A stretch of 64,000 bases of DNA from Rivularia sp. PCC 7116 (GCF_000316665.1 NC_019678.1:1860001-1924000); one strand, 5' to 3'. Shown: positions 46,985 to 56,405, counted from the first letter of the stretch. The notes: generated from the sequence alone by a model not told the origin. Translations and numbers: made by a program.

Positions 46985-48190
46985 TTATCTTGAACTATAG
47001 ATTTGGTTGTGTAATAAAATATCATAATCTTCTCTTTTACGAATCAACTTATGTTTATCATTTTCTAATAAAACTTCAGCAGGGCGGGGACGATGTAAAA
47101 AGTGAGAAGACATTGCATAACCATAAGCGCCGACATCCAAAATAGCGATAATATCTCCAATTTCTAACTGTGGAAGCTGACAATTTTTTCCTAAATAATC
47201 GCGGGAATAAGTAGTGTTTCCACAAACATCTGTAAGATACAATTTCCCAGTTTTCCAACTGACAATTTCACGATAGCCTCCATGTACTGACGGCACTGAT
47301 AAATTAGCAACGGTAGTATTAACGCCGATAATTTGTTTATTTTGCTGCCATTTAAAAGAAACAACTTTAGCAAAAAGAGTAGCACACCGGGCAATTGCAG
47401 CCCTTCCGGGTTCGATAATTAAATCAATTTTTCTATCCAGTTTTAACAACACATCGCTAATTTCTCTACCAAAACTTTCCCAATCAAAAGCAACTCCATC
47501 ATGATGATAGGGATATCCAAAACCGCCACCAAAATCTAAATATTGCCAATCTGGTAATAATTTTGCGGTTTCAATAACTCGATTAATTACTTGTGTAAAA
47601 GCCTTTGTAGCATTAGTTCCCGTACCTCGATAAAAATGCAAACCACTGACTTTTAAATTTACTTGTGATGCAACTTCTACAGCTTTGTTAAATTCATTTG
47701 GAGAAACACCAATACGACTATCGCCGGTAATTTCGGATAAATTTAAGCGCAATCCTAATTTGATTTCTTTAATATTGTTATTGTTTTTAGACTGATAAAC
47801 GTCACAAAATACCTGTAGTTGAGCAACGCTATCTAAATTAAAGGCTGTAATTCCCAAATTTAATAGCTGTGCTATTTCATCAGCGCTCAAATTGCTACCG
47901 CTGTAAACAATATTTTCTGGAGAAAAGCCCGCTTTTAAAGCTAAATAAATATCTCCCGGAGTATTGGCATGAATCCCCCAACCGCAATCTTTGAAGATTT
48001 GCAGTAACGAAATATTGCCATTCGTAACGCTAGCAAAGTGGAATTTTGTGTGGGGATAGGGAATTGATTTAGTGATGCGAGCGATTGTCTGCCGCAAAAT
48101 TTCTGCTTGATAAACGTATAGAGGAGAATCGTAAATAGAAAGTAATTCTTTTACTTGGTTTTGGGAAATTGGGCATTGGGGATTGGGCAT
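46985..48190 (-). CDS. Type III PLP decarboxylase-fold protein lacking the PLP lysine
   Basis: 401 residues with the alanine-racemase-like barrel and C-terminal domain of diaminopimelate/ornithine decarboxylases: FGGGFGYPYHHDG, EPGRAAIARCATLFAKVV, VCGNTTYSRDYL, LDVGAYGYAMSSHF. The motif that normally carries the Schiff-base lysine (YAxKAN) reads FASVTNGN, with Val55 where Lys is expected. Either it is not a PLP decarboxylase or the cofactor is held differently. The first residues (MPNPQCPI) are coded by tgcccaa heptamers, so the true start may be further in. It lies between the two Cys-less asparagine-synthetase-like genes. Confidence 0.8.
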   Translation of the reverse strand: MPNPQCPISQNQVKELLSIYDSPLYVYQAEILRQTIARITKSIPYPHTKFHFASVTNGNISLLQIFKDCGWGIHANTPGDIYLALKAGFSPENIVYSGSNLSADEIAQLLNLGITAFNLDSVAQLQVFCDVYQSKNNNNIKEIKLGLRLNLSEITGDSRIGVSPNEFNKAVEVASQVNLKVSGLHFYRGTGTNATKAFTQVINRVIETAKLLPDWQYLDFGGGFGYPYHHDGVAFDWESFGREISDVLLKLDRKIDLIIEPGRAAIARCATLFAKVVSFKWQQNKQIIGVNTTVANLSVPSVHGGYREIVSWKTGKLYLTDVCGNTTYSRDYLGKNCQLPQLEIGDIIAILDVGAYGYAMSSHFLHRPRPAEVLLENDKHKLIRKREDYDILLHNQIYSSR

Positions 48191-48395
48191 TGAATTTTAA
48201 CCTCGTGTTAGAAGTTAGTGATTCACGAGGGCATTTTATACCAGTATTAGAAGAAAATTACTTATGTTAATTAATTTATATATGTAGGATGTGTTGCCGC
48301 TTGAAGAGATATGGTTATAGGTTAAATACTATTTAGCTCTAACACACCACAGTATTTAAAATTCATTTAATTTAATATTTCTGTTAATGTGATTT

Positions 48396-48719
48396 TTAGT
48401 TTCGAGATGGTGATGGCGCTAATAATCCCGCTAAAGCACCTAATGCACCAGTACCCAAACCGGTAAGCAACTCAGGAGTCTTTTTGTCGTTTACTCGCAG
48501 CCAAATTGCTCCAACAACACAAAAAACTAAAGTAAAAGAAAGTGCTGAAACAACTATTCGGTAAATCCAAACATCATTTTCTAATGGCTTTCCAACATCA
48601 TTAATAAGTTTAATTATTTCTTCGTCGGGATTGCTTCTACAATCTTCTACAATATCTGGCTCTTCTTCAAGCTTCTTTTTTATGGCTTCCATCGATACTT
48701 GATATCGTTTATCTTTCAT
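48396..48719 (-). CDS. Small membrane protein, unknown function
   Basis: 107 residues. The N-terminal half is charged and helical (AIKKKLEEEPDIVEDCRSNP), followed by a strong membrane segment (~50-72, RIVVSALSFTLVFCVVGAIW) and a Gly/Ala/Leu-rich second segment (~84-100, LLTGLGTGALGALAGLLAPS). I do not recognise the family. Start ATG 48719. It is isolated between spacers. Confidence 0.55.
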   Translation of the reverse strand: MKDKRYQVSMEAIKKKLEEEPDIVEDCRSNPDEEIIKLINDVGKPLENDVWIYRIVVSALSFTLVFCVVGAIWLRVNDKKTPELLTGLGTGALGALAGLLAPSPSRN

Positions 48720-48915
48720 TGTTAGTAATATAAATAACTTAAATTTACAGCAAAGAACATTTTGTTATTCAAGTTAATTTTAAGTTAACAAGAAAAGCAA
48801 GATAGCCTTGTTACTGATTGCCGAGCATTTATAATAAAAAATATGTCAAAATGTAATTATCAGTTTTTTTAGCTAAAAAAATAATTTTTATTTAATTCAT
48901 AATTTTAAAACAATT

Positions 48916-49854
48916 GTGGCTAATATTACCTATATTTTGATTGAGGAGCATCTGCGGGAAATTTCACGAGATGAACAATTTACAATTGCGGATGGAGAAG
49001 AAAGGATAACAATAAAATTTGACGATTCTCCAGAAAGTTTTGAGAAAATTGAAGAACTTATTAAATCTGGTGCATTATCTGAGATATTTAGTGTTGCCGT
49101 TGATAAGATTTCTTTTGTGAGTGGAGAATTTGAATTTAATGAAGATAATATTCAATACTACGAAAAATATTATTATCAGAAATCTTGTCGAATCCAAGCA
49201 ATTTTAAGCAAAGGAGGTATGTCGCGAAATCTGAGTTCAAATGACTTCAGAAAGACCGATTTTAGGGGTATAAATTTTACATATGCCGATGTTAGTAGTT
49301 GCGACTTTAGCTTTGCCAACCTTAGCAATACAAACTTCCAACGCGCAAACCTTGATTATGCTCAGTTATGTAATGCTGACTTAAGAAATGCTATCCTCAG
49401 CGATACAAGTTTAGATAATGCTGATTTTACAAATGCAAACTGTGACAGTATCGAACTAAGAAATGCCTACCTTGATAGCGTTAACTTTCTAAATACAACT
49501 CTAAGAAATGCCGATATCAGTTTCTCCAGAGGATTTAATGCTGATTTTAGTTATGCACAATTAAACCTTGCTAGCTTCAAAGGTAGCGATTTAATAAATA
49601 CGAATTTTTATAGTTGTGACTTAAGTGCTACCGATTTTTGTGATAGCAATCTCAGTAATGCTAGCTTGGGATTTTGCAATTTAAGCAAAGCAAATTTAAA
49701 TGGCGCTAACCTTAGTTATGCCTATATTTATAGTAATAATTTAACTGATATTAATCTTAGTTTAGCCAATGTAGAAAAAGCTAGATTTAGAAATAACATC
49801 GGAATTTCTGAATCAATCAAGCAAGATTTAATTCTACGAGGAGCAATCTTTTAG
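48916..49854 (+). CDS. Pentapeptide-repeat protein
   Basis: 312 residues. Residues ~1-100 are a separate domain of alternating strands and helices that I do not recognise. Residues ~105-290 are about 35 pentapeptide repeats of A(D/N)LXX type (for example ANLSNTNFQRANLDYAQL), which fold into a right-handed four-sided beta helix. Many units carry Ser, Asn or Cys at the turn. Some such proteins mimic DNA and protect gyrase; most cyanobacterial ones have no known role. The start is GTG at 48916. Confidence 0.85.
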   Translation: MANITYILIEEHLREISRDEQFTIADGEERITIKFDDSPESFEKIEELIKSGALSEIFSVAVDKISFVSGEFEFNEDNIQYYEKYYYQKSCRIQAILSKGGMSRNLSSNDFRKTDFRGINFTYADVSSCDFSFANLSNTNFQRANLDYAQLCNADLRNAILSDTSLDNADFTNANCDSIELRNAYLDSVNFLNTTLRNADISFSRGFNADFSYAQLNLASFKGSDLINTNFYSCDLSATDFCDSNLSNASLGFCNLSKANLNGANLSYAYIYSNNLTDINLSLANVEKARFRNNIGISESIKQDLILRGAIF

Positions 49855-49995
49855 AATTTATTGATTTCGGATGCTGCGTTACGGCTTCAACTACATATTG
49901 GTTATTTCTTAAAACATTTCACGCCGTAACACACCCTACAAGAATATTATTTTTTAACCCAATGCCCGATGCCCAATGCCCAATGCCCAATACCA

Positions 49996-51732
49996 TCACT
50001 TCTTAAACTTCTGCAAAACCCTCAACCATAACAATTGATAATCAAAAACTTTCCCTTCAACTTTCTCACCTAAAACTTCAACTCGCCACATCTCCCACAT
50101 CAACAGCAGCCACAAAACTTCACCGATACGACGCTGACGAATTTGCCCGCCGATTTCACCCTCTAAAACTTTTAAAATAATATCTTCTTGATAAAACCCT
50201 TCAAATTTCAAAATACCTTGATTCAATCTTTTACTAACTTCACCCCATAACTCACCCAAACACCAACTATTTAAAGGTACTCCCATACCGCGTTTTTCTC
50301 GCCAAACAATTTCTGACGGTAGCCAAGATTCAACGGCTTTTTTAAGAATATATTTTTCAGTATTACCCTGCAAACAAAGTTCTCCAGAAAGCGCAAAACT
50401 CCACTCAGCTAATGGTAAATCGCAAAAAGGCGATCGCACTCTTAAATTAAATGCTTTTCCCAAATTTGTAGCTCTAGGATGAATATTTTGCGCGCCTTTG
50501 AGCATCAAACTAGCTCTTCGCAATCTAGCTAAAATATTGTTGATAAATTCTGGGTTTAATGCTTCAGCAATCCAAGTTTCTGGATTAATGTTTTTTATTT
50601 GACTAATTAATTCGGATTGAAAACATTGCCCTTCATAACCGTAAAGTCTATGAAAAGTCCGCAGGTATTGAAGATTGAAATCCTCAGAATTATAAATACC
50701 GGCGGCAATTAAAGGTTTATTAGTCCATCCAGCAAATAATTGATCTCCCCCTTCACCATTAAAAATTACTGATGTTTCTTTTGATGCCGCTTCACAAAGT
50801 AAGTATATCGGTATCGTTACCCCATCACCAAAAGGTAAATCTAAAGCTTTGACGGTAGCTTTCATTGCTGATTTAATTCGCTTCGGTGTTGCGTCAACTT
50901 TTACCAAAGGAATTTCTAAATGTTTAGCCACAACTTCAGCAAAAGGTAATTCAGATATTCCATATTCGCCAAAATCCAAAGCGTAAGCTTTAACTTTTAC
51001 TCCAGCTTGCACTAACAAAGCTGCAACAACAGAAGAATCTAGCCCTCCAGAAAGAAATACTCCAACTTCTTGAGGTAAATTACTTAATTGACGGTAAATA
51101 GAATTTTTTAGTAAATCTTGCAGCTGCAATATTGCCGTTTTTTCATCTTTGATTAAATCTTCAGTTTCTTGCCACCGATAACAATTTTGAATTTGATGAT
51201 TTTGAATTTGATGATTTTGATTAATTTCCCAAACAATTTCACATCCTGCGGGTACCGTAAAAATATTTTCTATGGGGCTTAAAGGAGTCGGTACGTAAGA
51301 AAAACAGTTATAGCCGTAAAAACCTGGAATACTAACTTGTGGAGAATCTAAAACAGGTAATAACAACTGTATTCGCGTTGCAAACCAAATTACTTGCTCT
51401 TTTTGAAACCAATATAAAGGGATTCTTCCAAAGCAATCTCGACTTAAAACTAAACGCTGATTTTCAAACTTAATTACTGCATCTGCTAACTCTGAAATTC
51501 CCGCAGCAGAAAGCGAAACTTGACAAAATTCTTTAGTCTTAAAAATTCCCTCATTACTGATAGAATAATTATTTGTAAAACTCCATTGGGCTAAAGCACC
51601 AAAGCAATCATGTTTTTGATAATTGACTTGCTGTAACTCTTTCTCAACAGACGCTTGACTAAAAATCCGAGTCAAAATAGTTTTTAATTCAGAAATATTA
51701 CCGCTACCCCAATAACCGACAATTTCTTTCAA
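49996..51732 (-). CDS. Second asparagine-synthetase-like enzyme lacking glutaminase Cys
   Basis: 578 residues. The Ntn-like domain (to ~185) begins MKEIVGYWG with no Cys2. The PP-loop is LSGGLDSS at 227-234, with NGEGGDQLFAGW and the C-terminal RSPFCDLPLAEWSFAL region as in AsnB. The predicted reaction is ATP-dependent adenylation of a carboxylate followed by amide formation with ammonia or another amine. A 15-bp duplication encodes NHQIQNHQIQN near 172-183, between the domains. It is only broadly similar to the copy at 42382-44121, so they may act on different substrates. Confidence 0.85.
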   Translation of the reverse strand: MKEIVGYWGSGNISELKTILTRIFSQASVEKELQQVNYQKHDCFGALAQWSFTNNYSISNEGIFKTKEFCQVSLSAAGISELADAVIKFENQRLVLSRDCFGRIPLYWFQKEQVIWFATRIQLLLPVLDSPQVSIPGFYGYNCFSYVPTPLSPIENIFTVPAGCEIVWEINQNHQIQNHQIQNCYRWQETEDLIKDEKTAILQLQDLLKNSIYRQLSNLPQEVGVFLSGGLDSSVVAALLVQAGVKVKAYALDFGEYGISELPFAEVVAKHLEIPLVKVDATPKRIKSAMKATVKALDLPFGDGVTIPIYLLCEAASKETSVIFNGEGGDQLFAGWTNKPLIAAGIYNSEDFNLQYLRTFHRLYGYEGQCFQSELISQIKNINPETWIAEALNPEFINNILARLRRASLMLKGAQNIHPRATNLGKAFNLRVRSPFCDLPLAEWSFALSGELCLQGNTEKYILKKAVESWLPSEIVWREKRGMGVPLNSWCLGELWGEVSKRLNQGILKFEGFYQEDIILKVLEGEIGGQIRQRRIGEVLWLLLMWEMWRVEVLGEKVEGKVFDYQLLWLRVLQKFKK

Positions 51733-51867
51733 CTTTCACTGGTAATCTGTAAATTGTTAATTAACTAATTAGCCATCAATAAATAAAAGAGAATAAATTA
51801 TCTATTGCAAGCTAAAAATATATCTTATTAATGCCCAATGTCCAATCCCCCATGCCCAATATCAATA

Positions 51868-52491
51868 TCATTTAACAAAAAACTGATTGCTAATCTTGGC
51901 TTCATCATTCAAAGTCATTTGGACAATCCAGTTACCAGCAGCATCACCTTCTTTTAATTTATAGCGGCAATGAGTATTCCAAACTTCTGTAGCGATAGCT
52001 TTTGTTTTCCAACTATTTTTATGAGCAATTTCGCGGTTAGGTTTTAGCCAATTACAGCCTAATTCTACCTGTTTGCCAACAGGAGCATTTTGCAAAGTCA
52101 CATTGTAAAATAATTCCGGAGTATTTTGACGCTCTACTTCTTTTAAGTTAGCCGAATCATTGCGCCTGAAACCAATTCGGCTCTGAGAAAACTCAATATT
52201 TTCAAGTGCTGAGTTGTTCTGTTGTTGCACGAAGAAAGTAGCTGCGATCGCACTAACTAATACAGTTAGCACGCCTCCAATTATTAAACCATTACGTTTC
52301 TTCTCCTTATCTAAAGCTTGCTTGCGATAAACCTGCATTACAGCTTCATCGAGCAAATCATCAGGTAAATTCAACTCCTGCAAAATCTGCTGTAACTCTT
52401 CTACTTCTACTTCAGACTGTCGTCGTTGAGACAAACGTTCAACTTCAGCGACAATTTGTGAAACTTGTTTTGTTGTCAAACGTTTCTGCAT
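51868..52491 (-). CDS. Membrane-anchored protein with C-terminal beta domain, unknown function
   Basis: 207 residues. Residues 1-65 are helical and cytoplasmic (LTTKQVSQIVAEVERLSQRR, then LQQILQELNLPDDLLDEAVM). One membrane helix lies at ~68-88. The outer part (~125-207) is a beta-rich domain with two Cys that could form a disulfide (ELGCNWLKPN and NTHCRYKL), ending in NWIVQMTLNDEAKISNQFF. I do not recognise a named family with confidence. Start ATG 52491. It is divergent from lgt. Confidence 0.6.
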   Translation of the reverse strand: MQKRLTTKQVSQIVAEVERLSQRRQSEVEVEELQQILQELNLPDDLLDEAVMQVYRKQALDKEKKRNGLIIGGVLTVLVSAIAATFFVQQQNNSALENIEFSQSRIGFRRNDSANLKEVERQNTPELFYNVTLQNAPVGKQVELGCNWLKPNREIAHKNSWKTKAIATEVWNTHCRYKLKEGDAAGNWIVQMTLNDEAKISNQFFVK

Positions 52492-52962
52492 AACATTCAG
52501 ACATTGCGTTACGTAATTTAACTTCTACAGTGCGCCCTAATTATCAGCAAAATTCATTAGAACAAGATTTTTAGTTATGTATAGCAACGGACGTATCGGT
52601 TAATGCACTAAAGACGAAAAACAATATTAAGTAAAACTGTTCTAATAAATTTGGCTGCTGCTATACAGTATTTTGCTATTAGCCTGATGAAATAATTTGA
52701 TTGCGATCGCAAAATATTATTATCTTTTTATACCACCGATATTTTAAACTCTCATAATATCAGACTGTAATTCATACTAAATAGTAAATAGGTAACAATT
52801 AACAATTGCCAGTCCTCAGTAAGCAGCTAGCAGTTACCAGTTAACAGTTTTGAACCAATAATTATTAACTAATTCTCTTCGCATCTTTCCATCTTCTAAA
52901 CTCCTTGCAGAAGTATGGGAGTATGTCACAGTATGAATGCAGCATTATTGTAGGTATTTCCC
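52492..52962. other. Spacer between divergent genes
   Basis: No supportable gene. It contains a HIP1-like gcgatcgc (~52703) and short cagttaac-type repeats near 52830-52850. It probably contains the promoters of both flanking genes. Confidence 0.4.
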
Positions 52963-53877
52963 ATGGCACTGGATATTTCCTATTTGCCCTTGGCGTTTAT
53001 GTTTACTTCTCCCGGTCCAATTTTAGTAAAATTAGGGCCATTAACTATCCGCTGGTATGGCTTATTAATAGCCTCAGCAGTATTGATTGGTGTAACGCTT
53101 TCTCAGTATTTAGCAAAGCGCCGAAATGTCAATCCCGATTTATTAAGCGATTTATCGATTTGGCTGGTAATTGGCGCAATTCCAGCTGCGAGAATATATT
53201 ACGTTTTATTTCAATGGCAAGAATATTCTCAACGTCCTGGGGACATTATCGCCATCTGGAAGGGTGGTATTGCTATTCATGGAGCCATTATCGGCGGTCT
53301 GCTAGCCGCATTAATCTTTGCCAAACTAAAAAAAGTTTCATTTTGGCAGCTAGCCGATTTAGTGGCTCCTTCGCTGATTTTAGGACAGGCAATAGGGCGC
53401 TGGGGAAACTTCTTCAACTCAGAAGCCTTTGGAAAACCTACGAACTTACCTTGGAAGCTTTATATTCCTCGTGAAATTACCCTAATTGATGGCTCAAAAG
53501 TTTACCCCCGTCCCCCAGAATTCATTAATGAAAGCTTTTTCCATCCCACATTCCTTTACGAATCATTGTGGAATGTCATGGTATTCAGCTTGCTGATGAT
53601 ATTATTCTTTCGTGGCTTGCAAGGTAAGCTGCCCTTAAGAACCGGTACGATATTCTTGGTTTATCTAGTGGGTTACAGTTTAGGACGTTTTTGGATTGAA
53701 GGATTGCGTTTAGATAGCTTGATGCTCGGTCCTTTAAGAATTGCTCAAGTAGTCAGTTTAGTACAAATAGCCATCGGATTCGCTGGTTTATGGTGGCTTT
53801 ACTTGAGAAAACGTCCCCTACCGGATGTAGTTTCTACCCAAAGTGAAGAAGAAAGGGTTCGAGAAATGAGGAGGTAG
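52963..53877 (+). CDS. lgt: Prolipoprotein diacylglyceryl transferase
   Basis: 304-residue membrane enzyme that transfers diacylglycerol to the lipobox Cys of lipoproteins, such as the one at 422-712. The signature [13 protein letters not shown] is at 145-157, with the essential IHG at ~105-107 and about seven helices. Start ATG 52963 ([10 protein letters not shown]). Heptamer repeats lie right after the stop. Confidence 0.96.
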   Translation: MALDISYLPLAFMFTSPGPILVKLGPLTIRWYGLLIASAVLIGVTLSQYLAKRRNVNPDLLSDLSIWLVIGAIPAARIYYVLFQWQEYSQRPGDIIAIWKGGIAIHGAIIGGLLAALIFAKLKKVSFWQLADLVAPSLILGQAIGRWGNFFNSEAFGKPTNLPWKLYIPREITLIDGSKVYPRPPEFINESFFHPTFLYESLWNVMVFSLLMILFFRGLQGKLPLRTGTIFLVYLVGYSLGRFWIEGLRLDSLMLGPLRIAQVVSLVQIAIGFAGLWWLYLRKRPLPDVVSTQSEEERVREMRR

Positions 53878-54099
53878 GGCATAGGGCATAGGGCATGGAG
53901 CATGGGGCAGGAAAGACAAGCAGAGCAGGGGAAGAACAATTAAATCTCTACTCGCTATTCGCCACTCCTTATTCTTGGGTTCTTGACTCTAAAGTGTTAA
54001 TTCCGAATTCAACTCTTCACTATTAATTTTTTCAATTTCCAATTACCAATGCCCAATGCCCAATGCCCAATTACCAATTACCAAAATATCTGAAATAAA

Positions 54100-54238
54100 A
54101 AATGCCCCAGAGTTATCTCCAGGGCTTAACCAGGGTGCATCTACCAATCAATATTTCTATATATAGGGGTCAAATCCGGAAAGATACCGAGATATTTCCC
54201 GAAAAACTTTGTAAGAGGAAGCATTTCCAATTTATTCT
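54100..54238 (+). promoter_or_regulatory. Possible structured leader of cobM
   Basis: A GC-richer segment in an AT-rich spacer, with gccccagagttatctccagggc able to fold as a short hairpin, then an aaccagggtgcatctacc stretch, lying within 140 bases of cobM. It does not show the conserved B12-box of cobalamin riboswitches. It could be a leader or a small RNA. The evidence is weak. Confidence 0.25.
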
Positions 54239-55042
54239 ATGCGTGAAAATACTAGTACTTTGTGTGAAGAAAAATCTACTCTTAAACTAAAACCAGCAGT
54301 TTACATTGTCGGAGCAGGTCCCGGAGACCCCGATCTATTAACCATTAAAGCCAAAAAACTACTAGAACAGACCGATGTAGTTTTATTTGCAGACTCTTTA
54401 GTCCCTCAAGAGATATTAGAATTTTGTCGCGAAGATGCCCAAATTATTCGCACGGCTTCCAAAACGCTGGAAGAAATTGTGCCGATGATGGTGGATATTG
54501 TCAGAAATAATAAATCAGTTGTGCGTTTGCATTCGGGAGATCCAAGTCTTTACAGCGCCATCCACGAACAAATGCAGCAACTAGCACAAGCCGAAACACC
54601 TTTTGAAGTTATCCCCGGTATTAGTGCTTTTCAAGCTGCCGCAGCGAAATTAAATGTAGAACTGACGGTACCGGGTTTAGTGCAAACCATTATACTCACC
54701 CGTATCAGCGGACGCACGCAAGTACCGCCAAAAGAAGAATTATCCTCACTAGCAGCACATCAAGCAAGTCTCTGCCTATATTTGAGCGCTCGTCATATAG
54801 AAGATTCCCAAGCCAAGCTTTTAGAACATTATCCACCCGAAACCCCCGTCGCAATCTGCTTTCGCGTCGGCTGGCACGACGAAAAAATTATTGTAGTTCC
54901 TCTAAACGAAATTGCAGAATCCACCCACAAAGAAAAACTGATTCGCACCACACTCTACATCATCAGCCCCGCCCTTGGTGAAGCAACAGCAAGGTCAAGA
55001 TTGTATCACCCAGAGCATTCGCATTTGTTTCGTCCGAAATGA
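54239..55042 (+). CDS. cobM: Precorrin-4 C11-methyltransferase
   Basis: 267-residue SAM-dependent enzyme of cobalamin synthesis. The precorrin methylase motifs are VYIVGAGPGDPDLLTIKA near the N-terminus, VRLHSGDPSLYSAIHEQ, and VIPGISAFQAAAAKL. The ending SRLYHPEHSHLFRP is typical of CobM. Start ATG 54239; the ~18 residues before the first strand are variable. No other cobalamin gene is adjacent. Confidence 0.93.
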   Translation: MRENTSTLCEEKSTLKLKPAVYIVGAGPGDPDLLTIKAKKLLEQTDVVLFADSLVPQEILEFCREDAQIIRTASKTLEEIVPMMVDIVRNNKSVVRLHSGDPSLYSAIHEQMQQLAQAETPFEVIPGISAFQAAAAKLNVELTVPGLVQTIILTRISGRTQVPPKEELSSLAAHQASLCLYLSARHIEDSQAKLLEHYPPETPVAICFRVGWHDEKIIVVPLNEIAESTHKEKLIRTTLYIISPALGEATARSRLYHPEHSHLFRPK

Positions 55043-55143
55043 TTGAGAAGGGGAATGGGGCATGGGGCATGGGGCATTGTAAATAGTTAAGAGCTTGATC
55101 GCCAATTTCCTTACGGACACGCTCCGCTAACAGCCTGGAAGGC

Positions 55144-55213
55144 TGGGGCTACTGAAACTAAGCCCGCCTACGCGGGCTAAATTAGGCGCATCTTTATAAA
55201 GAAATGGTATTAG
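55144..55213. repeat. Right half of the TACCA-type element
   Basis: About 69 bases closely match 8884-8952, including the GCCCGCCTACGCGGGC hairpin and the gcgcatctttataaag end. The left end is missing, so this is a truncated copy. Confidence 0.65.
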
Positions 55214-55281
55214 GAATAAGGAGTTATAAAACTATTGGTAGTCGCAGCATCTTGCTCCCTAGCTGTTTTATAAATCCAAAG

Positions 55282-55410
55282 CCAATTACCAATTACCAAT
55301 TACCAATTACCAATTACCAATGCCCAATGCCCAATGCCCCATGCCCAATTACCAATGCCCAATGCCCCATGCCCAATTCCCTATTCCCAATTCCCTATTC
55401 CCAATCCCCA
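55282..55410. repeat. Long STRR array (aattacc and tgcccaa units)
   Basis: Roughly 18 heptamer units: first aattacc repeats, then tgcccaa/tgccccа-type and ttcccta-type units. It lies in the spacer between cobM and the flavin reductase gene. It is non-coding; open frames through it are by-products of the 7-base period. Confidence 0.93.
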
Positions 55411-55457
55411 CTCTTCGATAAACTGAACAGTGAAGAAGAAATTAGGTAAATAAACTC

Positions 55458-55937
55458 ATGCTAGACGAACAGGCTAAGAAAACTATGTTGCGGAAGATTC
55501 CGCACGGGTTATATATCTGTGGAGTTAAGGATGGTGAAGAAGTTAATGGTTTTACAGCAAGCTGGTTAATGCAGGCTTCGTTTAAGCCACCTTTGGTTGT
55601 AAATTGTGTCAAAGGAGATTCCATATCCCATCAGATGATTGAAAAGAGTGGGGTATTTGCTATCAGTTTCCTAGAAGATGGGCAAAAAGACTTAGCAGAA
55701 AAATTTTTTAAACCAATGCGCCGCGTTGGTAATAAATTTGAAGATGTAGAGTTTTACCTTGGTGAAACCGGATGTCCAGTCATCACCGATTCCTTGGGAT
55801 GCGTAGAATGTCAAGTAGTTGGAAAAGTTGATAAAGGCGATCATACCGTTTACGTTGGCGAAGTCATTGCTGCAAAAGTTCATCGCGAAGGAAAGCAACT
55901 CAACCTCGAAACAACAGGTTGGAATTACGGCGGATAG
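55458..55937 (+). CDS. Flavin reductase-like, FMN-binding split barrel protein
   Basis: 159 residues. It follows the flavin_reductase family: IPHGLYICGVKDGEEVNGFTASWL, then SFKPPLVVNCVKGDSISH, FAISFLEDGQKDLAEKFF, and DHTVYVGEVIAAKVHREGK. Such proteins bind FMN and reduce it or pass electrons. It is short and has no fused rubredoxin or diiron part. Start ATG 55458. The partner oxygenase is not evident; the P450 is 45 kb away. Confidence 0.88.
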   Translation: MLDEQAKKTMLRKIPHGLYICGVKDGEEVNGFTASWLMQASFKPPLVVNCVKGDSISHQMIEKSGVFAISFLEDGQKDLAEKFFKPMRRVGNKFEDVEFYLGETGCPVITDSLGCVECQVVGKVDKGDHTVYVGEVIAAKVHREGKQLNLETTGWNYGG

Positions 55938-56032
55938 ATGGAGTTAGGAGTTAAGAGTTAGGAATTAGGAATTAAGAATAATTAATAACTAGTTACTGTT
56001 CACTGTTCACTGTTAACTGTTCACTGATAATC

Positions 56033-56386
56033 ATGCCTTTCATTAAAGTTCAAAGTTCTATATCTACCCCCCAAAAAGCTGAAGTTGAGGGAATGCTGAA
56101 AACTTTGTCGTCTAAATTAGCTAAGCATACTGGAAAACCAGAATCCTATGTAATGACGGCTTTTGAAGCAGAAGTCCCCATGACTTTTGGTGGTAGTACT
56201 GACCCGGTTTGTTACATAGAAGTCAAAAGTATCGGTACTATGAAACCCGAACAAACAAAGTCCATGAGTCAGGACTTTTGCTCGGAAATCAATCAAGCCC
56301 TTGGTGTTCCGACAAATCGGATTTATATCGAATTTGCCGATGCCAAAGGTGCCATGTGGGGTTGGAACGGTAGTACGTTTGGTTAA
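56033..56386 (+). CDS. MIF/phenylpyruvate tautomerase homologue
   Basis: 117 residues, the length of macrophage migration inhibitory factor. The catalytic Pro2 is present (MPFIKVQSS), with TGKPESYVMTAFEAEVPMTFGG, VEVKSIGTM-like strand, and the C-terminal NRIYIEFADAKGAMWGWNGSTF. It is expected to form a trimer with keto-enol tautomerase activity. Start ATG 56033. It lies 95 bases after the flavin reductase gene; the gap holds cactgtt-type heptamers. Confidence 0.92.
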   Translation: MPFIKVQSSISTPQKAEVEGMLKTLSSKLAKHTGKPESYVMTAFEAEVPMTFGGSTDPVCYIEVKSIGTMKPEQTKSMSQDFCSEINQALGVPTNRIYIEFADAKGAMWGWNGSTFG

Positions 56387-56405
56387 TTTTTTTCATCTTA
56401 ATGTA

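Noticed and set aside
42382-51732. Lasso-peptide cluster (asparagine-synthetase-like cyclase plus TldD/E nearby)
   Set aside because: No B1/B2 leader peptidase or short precursor gene is visible, and the two synthetases are not in an operon.
54100-54238. Cobalamin riboswitch
   Set aside because: The conserved B12 box and core helices are not visible.
54102-54290. 62-codon frame overlapping the cobM start
   Set aside because: It overlaps cobM in another frame and has no family-like sequence.
55282-55410. CRISPR-like array
   Set aside because: The period is 7 bases with no unique spacers; these are STRR heptamers.
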